The notes below the pieces were generated by a model. The model did no database searches. It saw only the letters and a program-made list of their open reading frames with translations, and was not told the origin of the DNA. A stretch of DNA of 64,000 nt from Xanthomonas sp. SI (lineage in GTDB: Bacteria; Pseudomonadota; Gammaproteobacteria; Xanthomonadales; Xanthomonadaceae), in assembly GCF_014236855.1 (NCBI RefSeq), contig NZ_CP051261.1:4774001-4838000 (forward strand), written 5' to 3'. The position numbers were made by a program, and so were the translations under genes. Shown here piece after piece: positions 31,966-41,250 of the stretch; position 1 is the first letter of the stretch; the number at the start of each line of letters is the position of its first letter.

Positions 31966-33159
31966 TCAGCGCAACGCGGGATCCTGGCAGCCGCGCGGTT
32001 CCGGCGCGGTCTCCGCTGCGGGCGGTGTCGCAGACGGCGTGCGCGGCAACGGCGCCGACGCCAGCAGGCGGGTGCCCTGGCCGCGTTCGGACTCGATCCG
32101 CAACGCCCCGCCCACCGCCTCCAACCGTTCGCGCATGCTGGCCAGGCCGGTGCCCGGCTGCATCGCGCTGCCGCGGCCATCGTCGCGGATCTCCAGCCAG
32201 GCCTGGTCGCGCTCGCACCACAGCCGCAGCTGCGCATTGCGGGCTTCGGCATGGCGCTGGATGTTGGTGGCGGCCTCGCGCAGCACCATGGCGAACACGG
32301 TCTCCAGCTGTGCGCACTGCGGCAGCGCATCGACCTGATAGCGGAAGGTGACCCCGGAGGATTCCAGCAGCAGTTTGGCCGAGGCCATCTCCGCCGCCAG
32401 CTGCGCGGCGCGGATGCCGCTGACCGCGCGCCGCACCTGGCCCAGCGCCTCGCGCGCGACCTGGCTGACGTCTTCCATCTCCTGCCGTGCCGCGGCCGGA
32501 TCGCGCGCCAGCAGGCGCGCGGCAAGGTCCGACTTCAGCGCCACCAGCGACAGCGTGTGGCCGAGCAGATCGTGCAGATCGCGGCCGATGCGCTCGCGCT
32601 CGGCGACCCCGGCCAGGCGTCGCACTTCCTCATGGCTCAGGCGCAGCTGCGCATCGGCGCGCGCGCGGCGTTCGAAGCTGATGTTCATCAGCCCCACCGA
32701 CAGGCCGATCACCACCGCGCTGGTCATGTACAGCGGCGACCAGCCGCGCAGCCACCAGGCCAGCGCGAAGGCGGCCAGCAACAGCAGCATCGCCGCCAGC
32801 GCGCGCGCCATCGGAAAGCAGAACGCCAGGAACGCGCAGGCATAGATGATGTAGCACTGCGCGCCCGGGTTGTACGGCAGCAGCACGAAGCCCAGTGCCG
32901 CCATGCCGGCCACGCACCAGCGCAGGTAGCGGCGATCGCGGTAGTAGGCGCAGTAGTACAGCGCCAGGAACACGGCGTAGCTGGCCATGGTCGGCCAGAA
33001 CCAGCTGGTGAAGTACTGTGGCTCGTACAGCGGCGTCACGAACAGCCAGATCGACCAGACCAGCGACAGCCACACGAACCACTGCGTGCTGCGCCGGGCA
33101 TTGCTCCAGCCCAGGCGCCGGGCGATCAGCGATTCGGGCGAGGCGTCCAAGGCGATCAC
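31966..33159 (-). CDS. DesK-like sensor histidine kinase
   Basis: The product is 397 residues from the GTG at 33159, chosen because CTGGAG lies eight bases before it; an ATG further upstream has no site. Five to six membrane helices fill residues 25-165. The HisKA_3 dimerisation box is ERERIGRDLHDLLGH with phospho-acceptor H196. The ATPase domain shows the N-box EAATNIQRHAEA and G-box DDGRGS. It partners with the response regulator downstream and probably senses membrane state or a compound exported by the adjacent ABC-2 system. Confidence 0.85.
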   Translation of the reverse strand: MIALDASPESLIARRLGWSNARRSTQWFVWLSLVWSIWLFVTPLYEPQYFTSWFWPTMASYAVFLALYYCAYYRDRRYLRWCVAGMAALGFVLLPYNPGAQCYIIYACAFLAFCFPMARALAAMLLLLAAFALAWWLRGWSPLYMTSAVVIGLSVGLMNISFERRARADAQLRLSHEEVRRLAGVAERERIGRDLHDLLGHTLSLVALKSDLAARLLARDPAAARQEMEDVSQVAREALGQVRRAVSGIRAAQLAAEMASAKLLLESSGVTFRYQVDALPQCAQLETVFAMVLREAATNIQRHAEARNAQLRLWCERDQAWLEIRDDGRGSAMQPGTGLASMRERLEAVGGALRIESERGQGTRLLASAPLPRTPSATPPAAETAPEPRGCQDPALR

Positions 33160-33295
33160 GGCAGGCTCCAGGGGCGGACGCGCTGCCGCGGTGCATAGCA
33201 TAGCGAGCGAGCGCCGGTGCCGCGCAACGGTGCCGACGGCGTGGCTGGAATGGGCGATGCCGGCGTCGCCGTGCCGGCGCGACAGAGGCCGGCCA

Positions 33296-34147
33296 TCAGC
33301 CGCGGCGCAGGCGCCGATGCGCCAGCGCAAAGAACGCCACGGTCACCGCCAGCAGTGCGGCGATGTGGCCGGCGACGCTACTGCCGTTGTCCTGGCCGAC
33401 CACGCGCAACGCGAGTTGGCCCAGGTGGTAGGACGGCCACAGCGGCGCCAGCGTGGTCAGCAGCGATGGCAGCATCTGCAGCGGGATCCACAGGCCGGAC
33501 AGGAACGCCATCGGCAGGTAGATCAGGTTGACCACCGCCGGCGCGCCGCTGCCGCCGACGCGGGCGCCGATGTACAGGCCGATCGCACAGAACGGCAGCG
33601 TGCCCAGTACATCGACCAGCAGCAGCAAGCCGCGCTGCGGCAACGCCAGGTGTACCCCGCCCAGCACGCTGCCGAGCAGTTGCAACAACACCCCGATCGC
33701 CAGCGCGAACAACATCGCCAGCACCGTGCGCGCCAGCAGCATCGCCGCTGGCGGCACCGGCATCGCACGCTTGAGCGTGAGCAGGCCGCGTTCGCGGTCC
33801 AGCGCCAGGCCCACACCGAAGCCGAACAGCGCCGGCGCCATCACCCCGAACACGCCGTAGCTGGCCATCAGGTACACCGCGGCGGCAGGGTTGCCGCGGT
33901 TGAGCACGATGCCGAACAGCAGGTAGAACATCGGCGGGAACAGCAGGGTCGGCAACGCGAAGGATGGGGTGCGCAGCCAGCGCATGAGTTCGTAGCGGAT
34001 TTCGCGCAAGAGCAGCGCGGCATGGTCGCGCAGGAGCAGCGCGGCATGGTCGCGTAGTGGCAATTCGGAGGAGTCGTACAACGGCAGGGGGACGTCGCGG
34101 GCGAGTTCGGCGGCGGAATCGGTGCGACGCGGGTCCAGAGTATTCAT
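33296..34147 (-). CDS. ABC-2-type transporter permease
   Basis: A 283-residue protein with six membrane helices in the ABC-2 pattern (ALPTLLFPPMFYLLFGIVL, GVMAPALFGFGVGLAL, MLLARTVLAMLFALAIGVLLQLLGSVL, LPMAFLSGLWIPLQMLP). Its ATG overlaps the TGA of the ATPase gene (ATGA). Near the N-terminus the eight residues LRDHAALL occur twice in a row because of a 24-bp tandem duplication. It likely exports a lipid, drug or polysaccharide together with the ATPase. The kinase gene starts 136 bp downstream. Confidence 0.85.
   Translation of the reverse strand: MNTLDPRRTDSAAELARDVPLPLYDSSELPLRDHAALLLRDHAALLLREIRYELMRWLRTPSFALPTLLFPPMFYLLFGIVLNRGNPAAAVYLMASYGVFGVMAPALFGFGVGLALDRERGLLTLKRAMPVPPAAMLLARTVLAMLFALAIGVLLQLLGSVLGGVHLALPQRGLLLLVDVLGTLPFCAIGLYIGARVGGSGAPAVVNLIYLPMAFLSGLWIPLQMLPSLLTTLAPLWPSYHLGQLALRVVGQDNGSSVAGHIAALLAVTVAFFALAHRRLRRG
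34010..34060. repeat. 24-bp tandem duplication inside the permease gene
   Basis: Two consecutive, nearly identical 24-bp units containing AGCAGCGCGGCATGGTCGCG encode LRDHAALL twice. The duplication keeps the frame and lies in the cytoplasmic N-terminal part before the first membrane helix. Confidence 0.75.
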
Positions 34148-35052
34148 GCGGCCTCCGCACGGGTGATGGCGAGGAACGCGTCGGCTAGGCCGGCGCGCCT
34201 GACTTCCAGCTCGTCCAGCCCCGGATCGGCGGCGAGCAATTGCGCCACCACCGGCTCGGCCGGTTCGGCGACGATCTCCAGCACGCCGTCGCGGCCGTCC
34301 ACGCGCCGCACCTGCGGCCAGCTCGCCACCTGCGCCGCGTCCAGCACGCTGCGGCAGCGGATCGTGCGCTGCTCGAAGCGCGCGCGCAGCTCTTCCACGC
34401 TGCCCTCGGCGATCAACGTGCCGCGTTGCAGCACCGCGACCCGGTCGGCCAGCGCCTCGGCCTCTTCCAGGTAATGCGTGGTCAGCAGCACCGCGCAGCC
34501 GTCCGCGACCAGCTCCTGGATCGCCCGCCACATGCCCTGCCGCGCCTCGATGTCCAGACCGGTGCTGGGTTCGTCCAGGAACAGCACCTGCGGCCGCCCG
34601 CAGATCGCCATCGCGAACTGCACGCGCCGCTGCTGGCCGCCGGACAAGCCGCCGTAGCGGCGTGCCATCAACCCGTCCAACCCGGCCAATGCCACGCAAT
34701 CGGCGACGCTGCGCGGGCGCCGGTAATAGCCGCGCGTCTGGTCCAGCAGTTCGCCCACCCGCAGCGTGTCCGGCAACCCGGCGGACTGCAGCATCACCCC
34801 GGCCTGGCGCCGCGCGCCGAGCGCGCGCGGATCCTGCCCGCACAGCTGCGCACTGCCGGCGTCGGCCACCTGCAGCCCGAGCAACAGCGCCACCGCCGTG
34901 CTCTTGCCCGCGCCGTTGGCGCCGAGCAGCGCCAGCAACTGGCCGCGCTGAAGTTGCAGATCCACGCCATCCAGCGCGACCACCGCGCCGTAGCGTTTGT
35001 GCACGCCGCGCAGCTGCGCCAGCGGGAGAGTGTCGGGTGCGTGCATCGGCAT
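34144..35052 (-). CDS. ABC transporter ATP-binding protein
   Basis: A 302-residue protein with Walker A GANGAGKST at 44-52, signature LSGGQQRR at 136-143, Walker B VLFLDEP at 156-162 and the H-loop in TTHYLEEAE. The C-terminal 80 residues form the extra domain common in DrrA-like ATPases. With the overlapping ABC-2 permease gene it forms an exporter. The RR/HK pair on the same strand probably belongs to the same transcript. The start is ATG 35052; a second ATG two codons later is equally possible. Confidence 0.9.
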   Translation of the reverse strand: MPMHAPDTLPLAQLRGVHKRYGAVVALDGVDLQLQRGQLLALLGANGAGKSTAVALLLGLQVADAGSAQLCGQDPRALGARRQAGVMLQSAGLPDTLRVGELLDQTRGYYRRPRSVADCVALAGLDGLMARRYGGLSGGQQRRVQFAMAICGRPQVLFLDEPSTGLDIEARQGMWRAIQELVADGCAVLLTTHYLEEAEALADRVAVLQRGTLIAEGSVEELRARFEQRTIRCRSVLDAAQVASWPQVRRVDGRDGVLEIVAEPAEPVVAQLLAADPGLDELEVRRAGLADAFLAITRAEAA

Positions 35053-35296
35053 GGACCGGTCGTGGCAGGAGTGGCCATGCTGCGCTGCGCCGTCGGCGCA
35101 TCCCAGTGCGGCCCGTCAGCCACGGCAGGTGACAGCTGTCACTGGCGATGGCCGCGCGATTGCCGCATGCTGCGCTCCACGCCATGGGGAATGGCGCCGC
35201 ACCTACCGCAGCGCAACGCAGAAAGTGACTTCCGGCAACTTGGAAGCGCGCGCCTCGCCGATCCACACTGCGCCTACCGATTCATCCAGGGACACG

Positions 35297-36541
35297 ATGA
35301 GTACCTCCGCCGAACTGCTCAAAGAACTCCGTATCGACCGCAAGGCACCGCCGAGCGAACCGCCGTCGCGGCGCGGGCTGTGGATCGCCGTGGTCCTGGT
35401 GCTGCTGCTCGCGCTCGGCGTCGGCGGCTGGCTGCTGTTCGGGCGCGGCAAGGCCATCGAAGTGACCACCGCGCCGGTGGTGGCGATCGCCGCCGGCAGC
35501 AGCAGCGCCTCGGTGCTGGACGCCAGCGGCTACGTGGTGGCGCGGCGCATGGCCACGGTGTCGGCGAAGATCACCGGCAAGGTGCGCGAAGTGCTGATCG
35601 AGGAAGGCATGCGCGTGGAGCAGGGCCAGGTGATGGCGACGCTGGACCCGATCGACGCCGGCGCGCAGCGGCAACTGTCGGCCTCGCAGCTGGACGCGGC
35701 ACGCAGCCAGGTGACCAACATGCAGGCGCAGCTGCGCCAGGCCGAGGCCGATGCGCAGCGGCTGCAGACGCTGTCCACGCAGCAGCTGGTGTCGCGCTCG
35801 CAATACGAGCAGGCGCTGTCGCAGCGCGACGCCCTGCGCGCGCAGCTGCAGAGCGCGCAGCGCAACGTGGTGGTGGCCGGCAACCAGCTGTCGATCTCCG
35901 ACCTCAACGTGGACAACACCATCGTGCGCGCGCCCTTCGCTGGCGTGGTCACCGCCAAGGCGGCGCAGCCGGGCGAGATCGTGTCGCCGCTGTCGGCCGG
36001 CGGCGGCTTTACCCGCACCGGCATCGGCACGGTGGTGGACATGGATTCGCTGGAGATCGAGGTGGAAGTGGGCGAGGCCTTCATCGGCCGGGTCAAGCCG
36101 GGCATGCCGGTGGAAGCTGTGCTCAACGCCTACCCGGAGTGGAAGATCCCGGCCGAAGTGATCGCGATCATTCCCTCGGCCGACCGCGGCAAGGCCACGG
36201 TGAAGGTGCGCGTGGCGCTGAAGCAGAAGGACCCGCGGATCGTGCCGGAAATGGGCGTGCGCGTGAGCTTCCTGGAAGCGCCGCAGGCGCAGGCGCAAGA
36301 CAAGCCGCAGGGCGTGCGCGCGCCGGGCGCGGCGATCGTCAAGCGCGGCGGGCAGGAGGTGGCGTTCGCGCTGAAGGAGGACAACACGGTCGAGCAGCGC
36401 GCGCTGAAGACCGGCATCGCGCTGGGCGACGACCGCCAGGTGCTGTCGGGCCTGACGGCGGGCGACACGGTGGTGCTGGATCCGCCGGAGACGTTGCGCG
36501 ACGGTGTCAATGTAAAGATGGCGGAGGCGACCGAGCAATAA
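35297..36541 (+). CDS. Periplasmic adaptor of a MacAB/HlyD-type efflux system
   Basis: A 414-residue protein. One membrane helix lies at about 28-48 (WIAVVLVLLLALGVGGWLLF). A lipoyl-like domain is split by a helical hairpin (ATVSAKITGKVREVLIEEGMRVEQGQVMATLD; SASQLDAARSQVTNMQAQLRQAEADAQRL) and closes with APFAGVVTAKAAQPGEIVSP. Beta-barrel and membrane-proximal domains complete it. It should link an inner-membrane ABC pump to an outer-membrane channel. The probable partners, an ATPase and two FtsX-like permeases, begin 1064 bp downstream beyond a repeat-rich stretch. Confidence 0.85.
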   Translation: MSTSAELLKELRIDRKAPPSEPPSRRGLWIAVVLVLLLALGVGGWLLFGRGKAIEVTTAPVVAIAAGSSSASVLDASGYVVARRMATVSAKITGKVREVLIEEGMRVEQGQVMATLDPIDAGAQRQLSASQLDAARSQVTNMQAQLRQAEADAQRLQTLSTQQLVSRSQYEQALSQRDALRAQLQSAQRNVVVAGNQLSISDLNVDNTIVRAPFAGVVTAKAAQPGEIVSPLSAGGGFTRTGIGTVVDMDSLEIEVEVGEAFIGRVKPGMPVEAVLNAYPEWKIPAEVIAIIPSADRGKATVKVRVALKQKDPRIVPEMGVRVSFLEAPQAQAQDKPQGVRAPGAAIVKRGGQEVAFALKEDNTVEQRALKTGIALGDDRQVLSGLTAGDTVVLDPPETLRDGVNVKMAEATEQ

Positions 36542-36795
36542 CGGCGACCGCATGTGAGGTACCGCGCGTTGGCGCGAACCACTGCATGTCGCCCGTGTCG
36601 TCACCGCCTTGCTCCATCGCCCTAAAGACGGCGGCGCTCGCTTTGTTTCCGTCCCGTTCTTGCCATACCGCGTATCGCCCCAGCTAGTCGTTTCATCGCA
36701 TCGTTTGGTTTCTGCTCGTGCTGGATCAAGCCTGCAATTGGCTGCACAAGCTCCAACTGCCATACCGCTCTTGATATTGCTGTAGCTGTTGCTCT

Positions 36796-36876
36796 GCTCT
36801 GCTGTTGCTACTGCTCTGCTGTTGCTACTGCTCCGCTGTTGCTACTGCTCCGCTGTTGCTGTCGCTCCGCTGTGGC
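36796..36876. repeat. 17-bp variable-number tandem repeat
   Basis: Units starting GCTCTGCTGTTGCTACT occur at 36796, 36813, 36830 (GCTCCGCTG variant), 36847 and a partial one at 36864. Copies differ by one to three bases. The array lies outside coding sequence. Confidence 0.8.
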
Positions 36877-36879
36877 TTT

Positions 36880-37115
36880 TGACTTTCCGGGTTCCCTTCC
36901 GCAGCGGCGGATGGACCGGGGAAAAACCCGAAGGGCGGCGCACATGGATGTGCGCCGTTCGCGGCAGGGGCAGGATGCCCCTTCCGCGAATCCCCGGTGC
37001 ATCCGCGGACCCGGAGCGCGCAGCGCGGAGGGCGCTCGGCAGGGCGCGCTTTCTTTTGGTTACTTTTCTTTGCGCGAGCAAAGAAAAGTGACCCGCCAAG
37101 GGCGGAAGCCTTTGC
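36880..37115 (+). repeat. Inverted-repeat element, left copy
   Basis: From about CCGGGTTCCCTTCCGCAG to GGCGGAAGCCTTTG. It contains GCGCACATGGATGTGCGC, the run GGCAGGGGCAGGATGCCCC, and ends with the hairpin CTTTTCTTTGC...GCAAAGAAAAG. The reverse complement of 37232-37483 matches it along nearly its full length with scattered differences. It could be a non-autonomous, MITE-like element. Confidence 0.7.
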
Positions 37116-37142
37116 TGTTGCTTTTTTGCTTGGGCGTTTGCT

Positions 37143-37212
37143 TTTGTAGGAGCGGCTTCAGCCGCGACACCTTCCTGACAGAATCAGTCGCGGCTGAAGC
37201 CGCTCCTACAGG
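37143..37212. repeat. Pair of GGAGCGGCTTCAGCCGC palindromes in inverse orientation
   Basis: GGAGCGGCTTCAGCCGC near 37149 and its inverse GCGGCTGAAGCCGCTCC near 37190 flank a 20-bp spacer. They sit at the centre of the larger inverted repeat. Confidence 0.7.
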
Positions 37213-37231
37213 GGCTCTAACACTGCAGGAG

Positions 37232-37483
37232 CAAGAGCAAAAGCTTTCGCCTGCGGCGAGTTACTTTTCTTTGCTTGTGCAAAGAAAAGTAACCAAAAGA
37301 AAGCACACCCTACTCCGCGCCCTCCGCGCTGCGCGCTCCGGGTCCGCGAATAGGACGGGATTCGCGGAAGGGGCATCCTGCCCCTGCCGCGAACGGCGCA
37401 CATCCCTGTGCGCCGCCCCTTCGGGGTTTTTCCCGCCCTATTCGCCGCTGCGTAAGGGACCCGGCAGAGCGAAAAGCTGAAGA
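37232..37483 (-). repeat. Inverted-repeat element, right copy
   Basis: Reverse-oriented copy of the element at 36880-37115. It begins with the CTTTTCTTTGC...GCAAAGAAAAG hairpin, then GGTTACTTTTC in inverse, the GGGGCATCCTGCCCC run, GCGCACATCCCTGTGCGC, and ends GGGACCCGGCAGAG. Confidence 0.7.
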
Positions 37484-37504
37484 GCAAAGCAAGGCAAGAC
37501 AAGG

Positions 37505-37532
37505 CAACTGCAACTGCAACTGCAACTGCAAG
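37505..37532. repeat. CAACTG hexanucleotide run
   Basis: Four perfect CAACTG units (37505-37528) followed by CAAG, about 75 bp before the ATPase start codon. Simple repeats at this distance can alter promoter spacing when they change length. Confidence 0.6.
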
Positions 37533-37605
37533 CGACACAAGCATCAGCGAACTGCCTCACCGCAATCGGCACATCCACTACCCGTCCACTGCCAGGAACA
37601 CCACC

Positions 37606-38298
<693 letters not shown>

Positions 38299-38359
38299 AC
38301 CGGCCGCTGCCGCCGCGCGCATTCCGCGCCCCGGCATCCCGTCCCCTGGAGGATCGAAC

Positions 38360-39517
38360 ATGAAATATTTTTCGTTGGTCTGGGCCCAGCTGTTCCGCAG
38401 CAAGACCCGCACCCTGCTGACCCTACTGTCGGTGGTCGCCGCGTTCCTGCTGTTCGGCATGCTCGACTCGGTGCGCGTGGCGTTCAATTCCGGCGGCAGC
38501 GTCGAAGGCGCCAACCGGCTGATCGTGTCCTCGCGCCTGTCGATCACCCAGTCGCTGCCGGTCAGCCTGCAATCGCAGATCGAATCGGTGCCCGGAGTGA
38601 AGAAGGTCACCTACGCGATGTGGTTCGGCGGCATCTACCGCGACCCGAAGAACTTCTTCCCCAACTTCTCGGTGGCGCCGAATTTCTTCGACGTGTACAG
38701 CGAGTACGACGTGCCGCCGGCGCAGCTCAAGGCGTTCCGCGAAACCCGCACCGCGGCGGCCGTAGGCGCGTCGTTGGCCAAGAAGAACGGCTGGAAGATC
38801 GGCGACACTATTCCGCTGCAGGCCACTATCTTCCCGCGCGGCGGCAGCAACGACTGGCCGCTGACCCTGACCACCATCTTCAAGGTCAAGGACGCCAAGA
38901 ACGCGCAGGCCGAGAACCAGTTGATGATGAACTGGAAGTACTTCGACGAATCCAACGACTACATCAAGAACAAGGTCAGCTGGTACACCGTGCAACTCGG
39001 CAGCGCCGACCAGGCCTCGCGGGTGGCGCAGGCGATCGACGCGCTGTCGCTGAACTCCGACCACGAGACCAAGAGCCAGACCGAGGCCGCGTTCTCGCAG
39101 GCCTTCGCCAAGCAGTTCGCCGACGTCGGTCTGATCGTCACTGCGATCATGGCCGCGGTGTTCTTCACCCTGCTGCTGCTCACCGGCAACACCATGGCGC
39201 AGGCGGTGCGCGAGCGCATCCCGGAGCTGGCGGTGCTGAAGACGCTCGGCTTCCGCGACGGCACCGTGCTGACCTTGGTGATGGTGGAGTCGGTGCTGCT
39301 GATCGTGCTCGGCGGCTTGATCGGCATGGGCCTGGCGGCGCTGGTCATCCCCGGCGTGGCCGCGGCCAGCGGCGGCATGATGCCGATGCGCGGCGTGCCG
39401 GCGCAGACCTGGTTGGTGGCGTTGGGGCTGATGGTCGCCATCGGCATCGTGGTCGGGCTGCTGCCGGCGTTGCGCGCGCAGCGCCTGAAGATCGTGGACG
39501 CGCTGGCCGGGCGCTGA
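38360..39517 (+). CDS. FtsX-like ABC transporter permease
   Basis: A 385-residue protein. The first membrane helix is TLLTLLSVVAAFLLFGML. A periplasmic MacB-type core spans about 45-250, and the C-terminal three helices (IMAAVFFTLLLLTGNTMAQAVRERIPELAVLKTLGF, VESVLLIVLGGLIGMGLAALVIPG, TWLVALGLMVAIGIVVGLLPALRAQRL) form the FtsX domain. The GGAGGA site seven bases before the ATG is strong. It probably heterodimerises with the next gene product. Confidence 0.85.
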   Translation: MKYFSLVWAQLFRSKTRTLLTLLSVVAAFLLFGMLDSVRVAFNSGGSVEGANRLIVSSRLSITQSLPVSLQSQIESVPGVKKVTYAMWFGGIYRDPKNFFPNFSVAPNFFDVYSEYDVPPAQLKAFRETRTAAAVGASLAKKNGWKIGDTIPLQATIFPRGGSNDWPLTLTTIFKVKDAKNAQAENQLMMNWKYFDESNDYIKNKVSWYTVQLGSADQASRVAQAIDALSLNSDHETKSQTEAAFSQAFAKQFADVGLIVTAIMAAVFFTLLLLTGNTMAQAVRERIPELAVLKTLGFRDGTVLTLVMVESVLLIVLGGLIGMGLAALVIPGVAAASGGMMPMRGVPAQTWLVALGLMVAIGIVVGLLPALRAQRLKIVDALAGR

Positions 39518-39563
39518 GCCCGCCGCCGCACCGTTCCCTGTCGCATTCTCGGAAGACGCACTG

Positions 39564-40877
39564 ATGAAACTCAAACTCTGGTTGGGAAACCTGCTCTCGC
39601 TGCTGCTGCTCGGCATCGGGCTGGCGCTGTGGATCGCCTTGCCCTGGTACGGCGTGCTGGCGCTGGCGGTCGGCGTGGCGCTGTGGCTGCTGCTGACCCG
39701 CGGCGGCCGCCTGGCGCTGGCCGCCACCCGCATCGGCGTGGCCAGCCTGCCGCAGCGCTGGGGCGCCTCGTCGGTGATCGTGGTCGGCATCGCCGGCGTG
39801 GTCGGCGTGCTGGTGGCGATGCTGGCGATGGGCGAAGGCTTCCAGGCCACGCTCAACAGCACCGGCGACGACAGCACTGCGATCGTGCTGCGCGGCGGCT
39901 CCGGCGCCGAGACCAATTCGGTGATCACCCGCGACCAGGTGCCGCTGATCGCCAGCCTGGCCGGCGTGGCCAAGGGCGCCGACGGCAAGCCGCTGGTGTC
40001 CCCGGAGCTGTCGCAGGTGATCAACCTGCCGAGCAAGGCCGACGGCACCGACACCAACGTGCAGTTCCGCGGCGTTGGCGACGCCGGCTGGGCGGTGCAC
40101 GACAAGCTCAGGATCGTCGAGGGCCGCCGCTTCGGCGCCGGCCTGCGCGAGATCGTGGTCGGCCAGGGCGCCAAGGCGCAGTTCCGCGGCCTGGACGTGG
40201 GCAAGACCCTGAGCCTGGGCCGCGAGCAGTGGACCGTGGTCGGCGTGTTCGCCTCCGGCGATGCGCACGACTCGGAGCTGTGGGCCGACGCGCAGACCCT
40301 GGCGTCCACCTACAACCGCAGCGCCTACCAGTCGATCAACGTGCGTACCGACGGCAAGGACGGCTACGCCCAGTTCAAGGCGGCGATGGCCGCCGACCCG
40401 CGACTCAAGCTCGACGTGGAGACCACCCGTGCCTACTACGCCAAGCAGGGCGGCAACCTCAGCAAGCTGATCAGCATACTCGGCACCGTGATCGGCGCGA
40501 TCATGGCGGTCGGCGCGGTGTTCGGCGCGCTCAACACCATGTACGCGGCGGTGGCCACCCGCGCGCGCGAGATCGCCACGATGCGCGCGATCGGCTTTCG
40601 CGGCACGCCGGTGGTGACCGCGGTGATGCTGGAGACGATGCTGCTGGCGCTGCTCGGCGGGCTGCTCGGCGGGCTGATCGCCTGGGCCGTGTTCAACGGC
40701 TACAGCGTGTCCACCCTGGGCAGCAACTTCAGCCAGGTGGTGTTCCAGTTCAAGGTCTCGCCGGCGCTGCTGTGGAGCGGGCTGAAGTGGGCGCTGGGCA
40801 TCGGCCTGGTCGGCGGGCTGTTCCCGGCGCTGCGCGCGGCGCGGCTGCCGATCACCACCGCCCTGCGCGCGCTGTAG
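39564..40877 (+). CDS. FtsX-like ABC transporter permease
   Basis: A 437-residue protein with two helices near the N-terminus (LLSLLLLGIGLALWIALPWYGVLALAVGVALWLLL) before the MacB-type periplasmic core. The FtsX helices at the C-terminus include IMAVGAVFGALNTMYAAVATRAREIATMRAIGF. It differs from its neighbour in the longer N-terminal membrane part. Two unequal permeases next to one ATPase fit a heterodimeric MacB-like efflux system. A strong hairpin follows the stop. Confidence 0.85.
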   Translation: MKLKLWLGNLLSLLLLGIGLALWIALPWYGVLALAVGVALWLLLTRGGRLALAATRIGVASLPQRWGASSVIVVGIAGVVGVLVAMLAMGEGFQATLNSTGDDSTAIVLRGGSGAETNSVITRDQVPLIASLAGVAKGADGKPLVSPELSQVINLPSKADGTDTNVQFRGVGDAGWAVHDKLRIVEGRRFGAGLREIVVGQGAKAQFRGLDVGKTLSLGREQWTVVGVFASGDAHDSELWADAQTLASTYNRSAYQSINVRTDGKDGYAQFKAAMAADPRLKLDVETTRAYYAKQGGNLSKLISILGTVIGAIMAVGAVFGALNTMYAAVATRAREIATMRAIGFRGTPVVTAVMLETMLLALLGGLLGGLIAWAVFNGYSVSTLGSNFSQVVFQFKVSPALLWSGLKWALGIGLVGGLFPALRAARLPITTALRAL

Positions 40878-40893
40878 CGACTGGCCTGCGTGC

Positions 40894-40918
40894 CCGGGCA
40901 GGCGCCATGCCTGCCCGG
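40894..40918. terminator. Hairpin after the ABC efflux operon
   Basis: CCGGGCAGGC (40894-40903) pairs with GCCTGCCCGG (40909-40918) around GCCAT. There is no T-run, so it may act with Rho or protect the 3' end. The rest of 40878-41250 contains no gene that I can see. Confidence 0.5.
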
Positions 40919-41250
40919 CTCGGCGACCGCGCGGCCGGGCAAGGTCGTTGGCTTGCGCAAGCACCACCCCTGCGGGCCCAAGTCCGGCGTGCCGCAAGCC
41001 GGTAGCGTCGCGCCGACCTGAACGCCAGGCTGCGCCACGCAGCATCCACCGAGCGCCGAACAGACCCGGCGTGGCCCACACGAGCGCCGCGCATGCGCCG
41101 CAGCGCAAGGCGCCGCCGGGAAAACCGGGCCGGCGACCGCACCTCGGCGCCCCGTACCCGCACCGCGTCATCGTTTCGTCATCCAATTGCGGTAGAGCCG
41201 CGTCGGCGAAGGCGCTAGCCTGCGCGGCCGTTCACCCACCGCCTATCGCC

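Larger units (their letters stand above)
36542..37605. other. Repeat-rich kilobase between adaptor and ABC genes
   Basis: No gene is visible. The stretch holds a 17-bp VNTR, two inverted copies of a 230-250 bp element, a pair of palindromes at its centre and a hexanucleotide run near the ATPase start. The small frames in it are translations of these repeats. Confidence 0.7.

Noticed and set aside
36789..37544. Small coding frames in the repeat-rich kilobase
   Set aside because: All are translations of the VNTR and inverted elements and occur in several frames at once.
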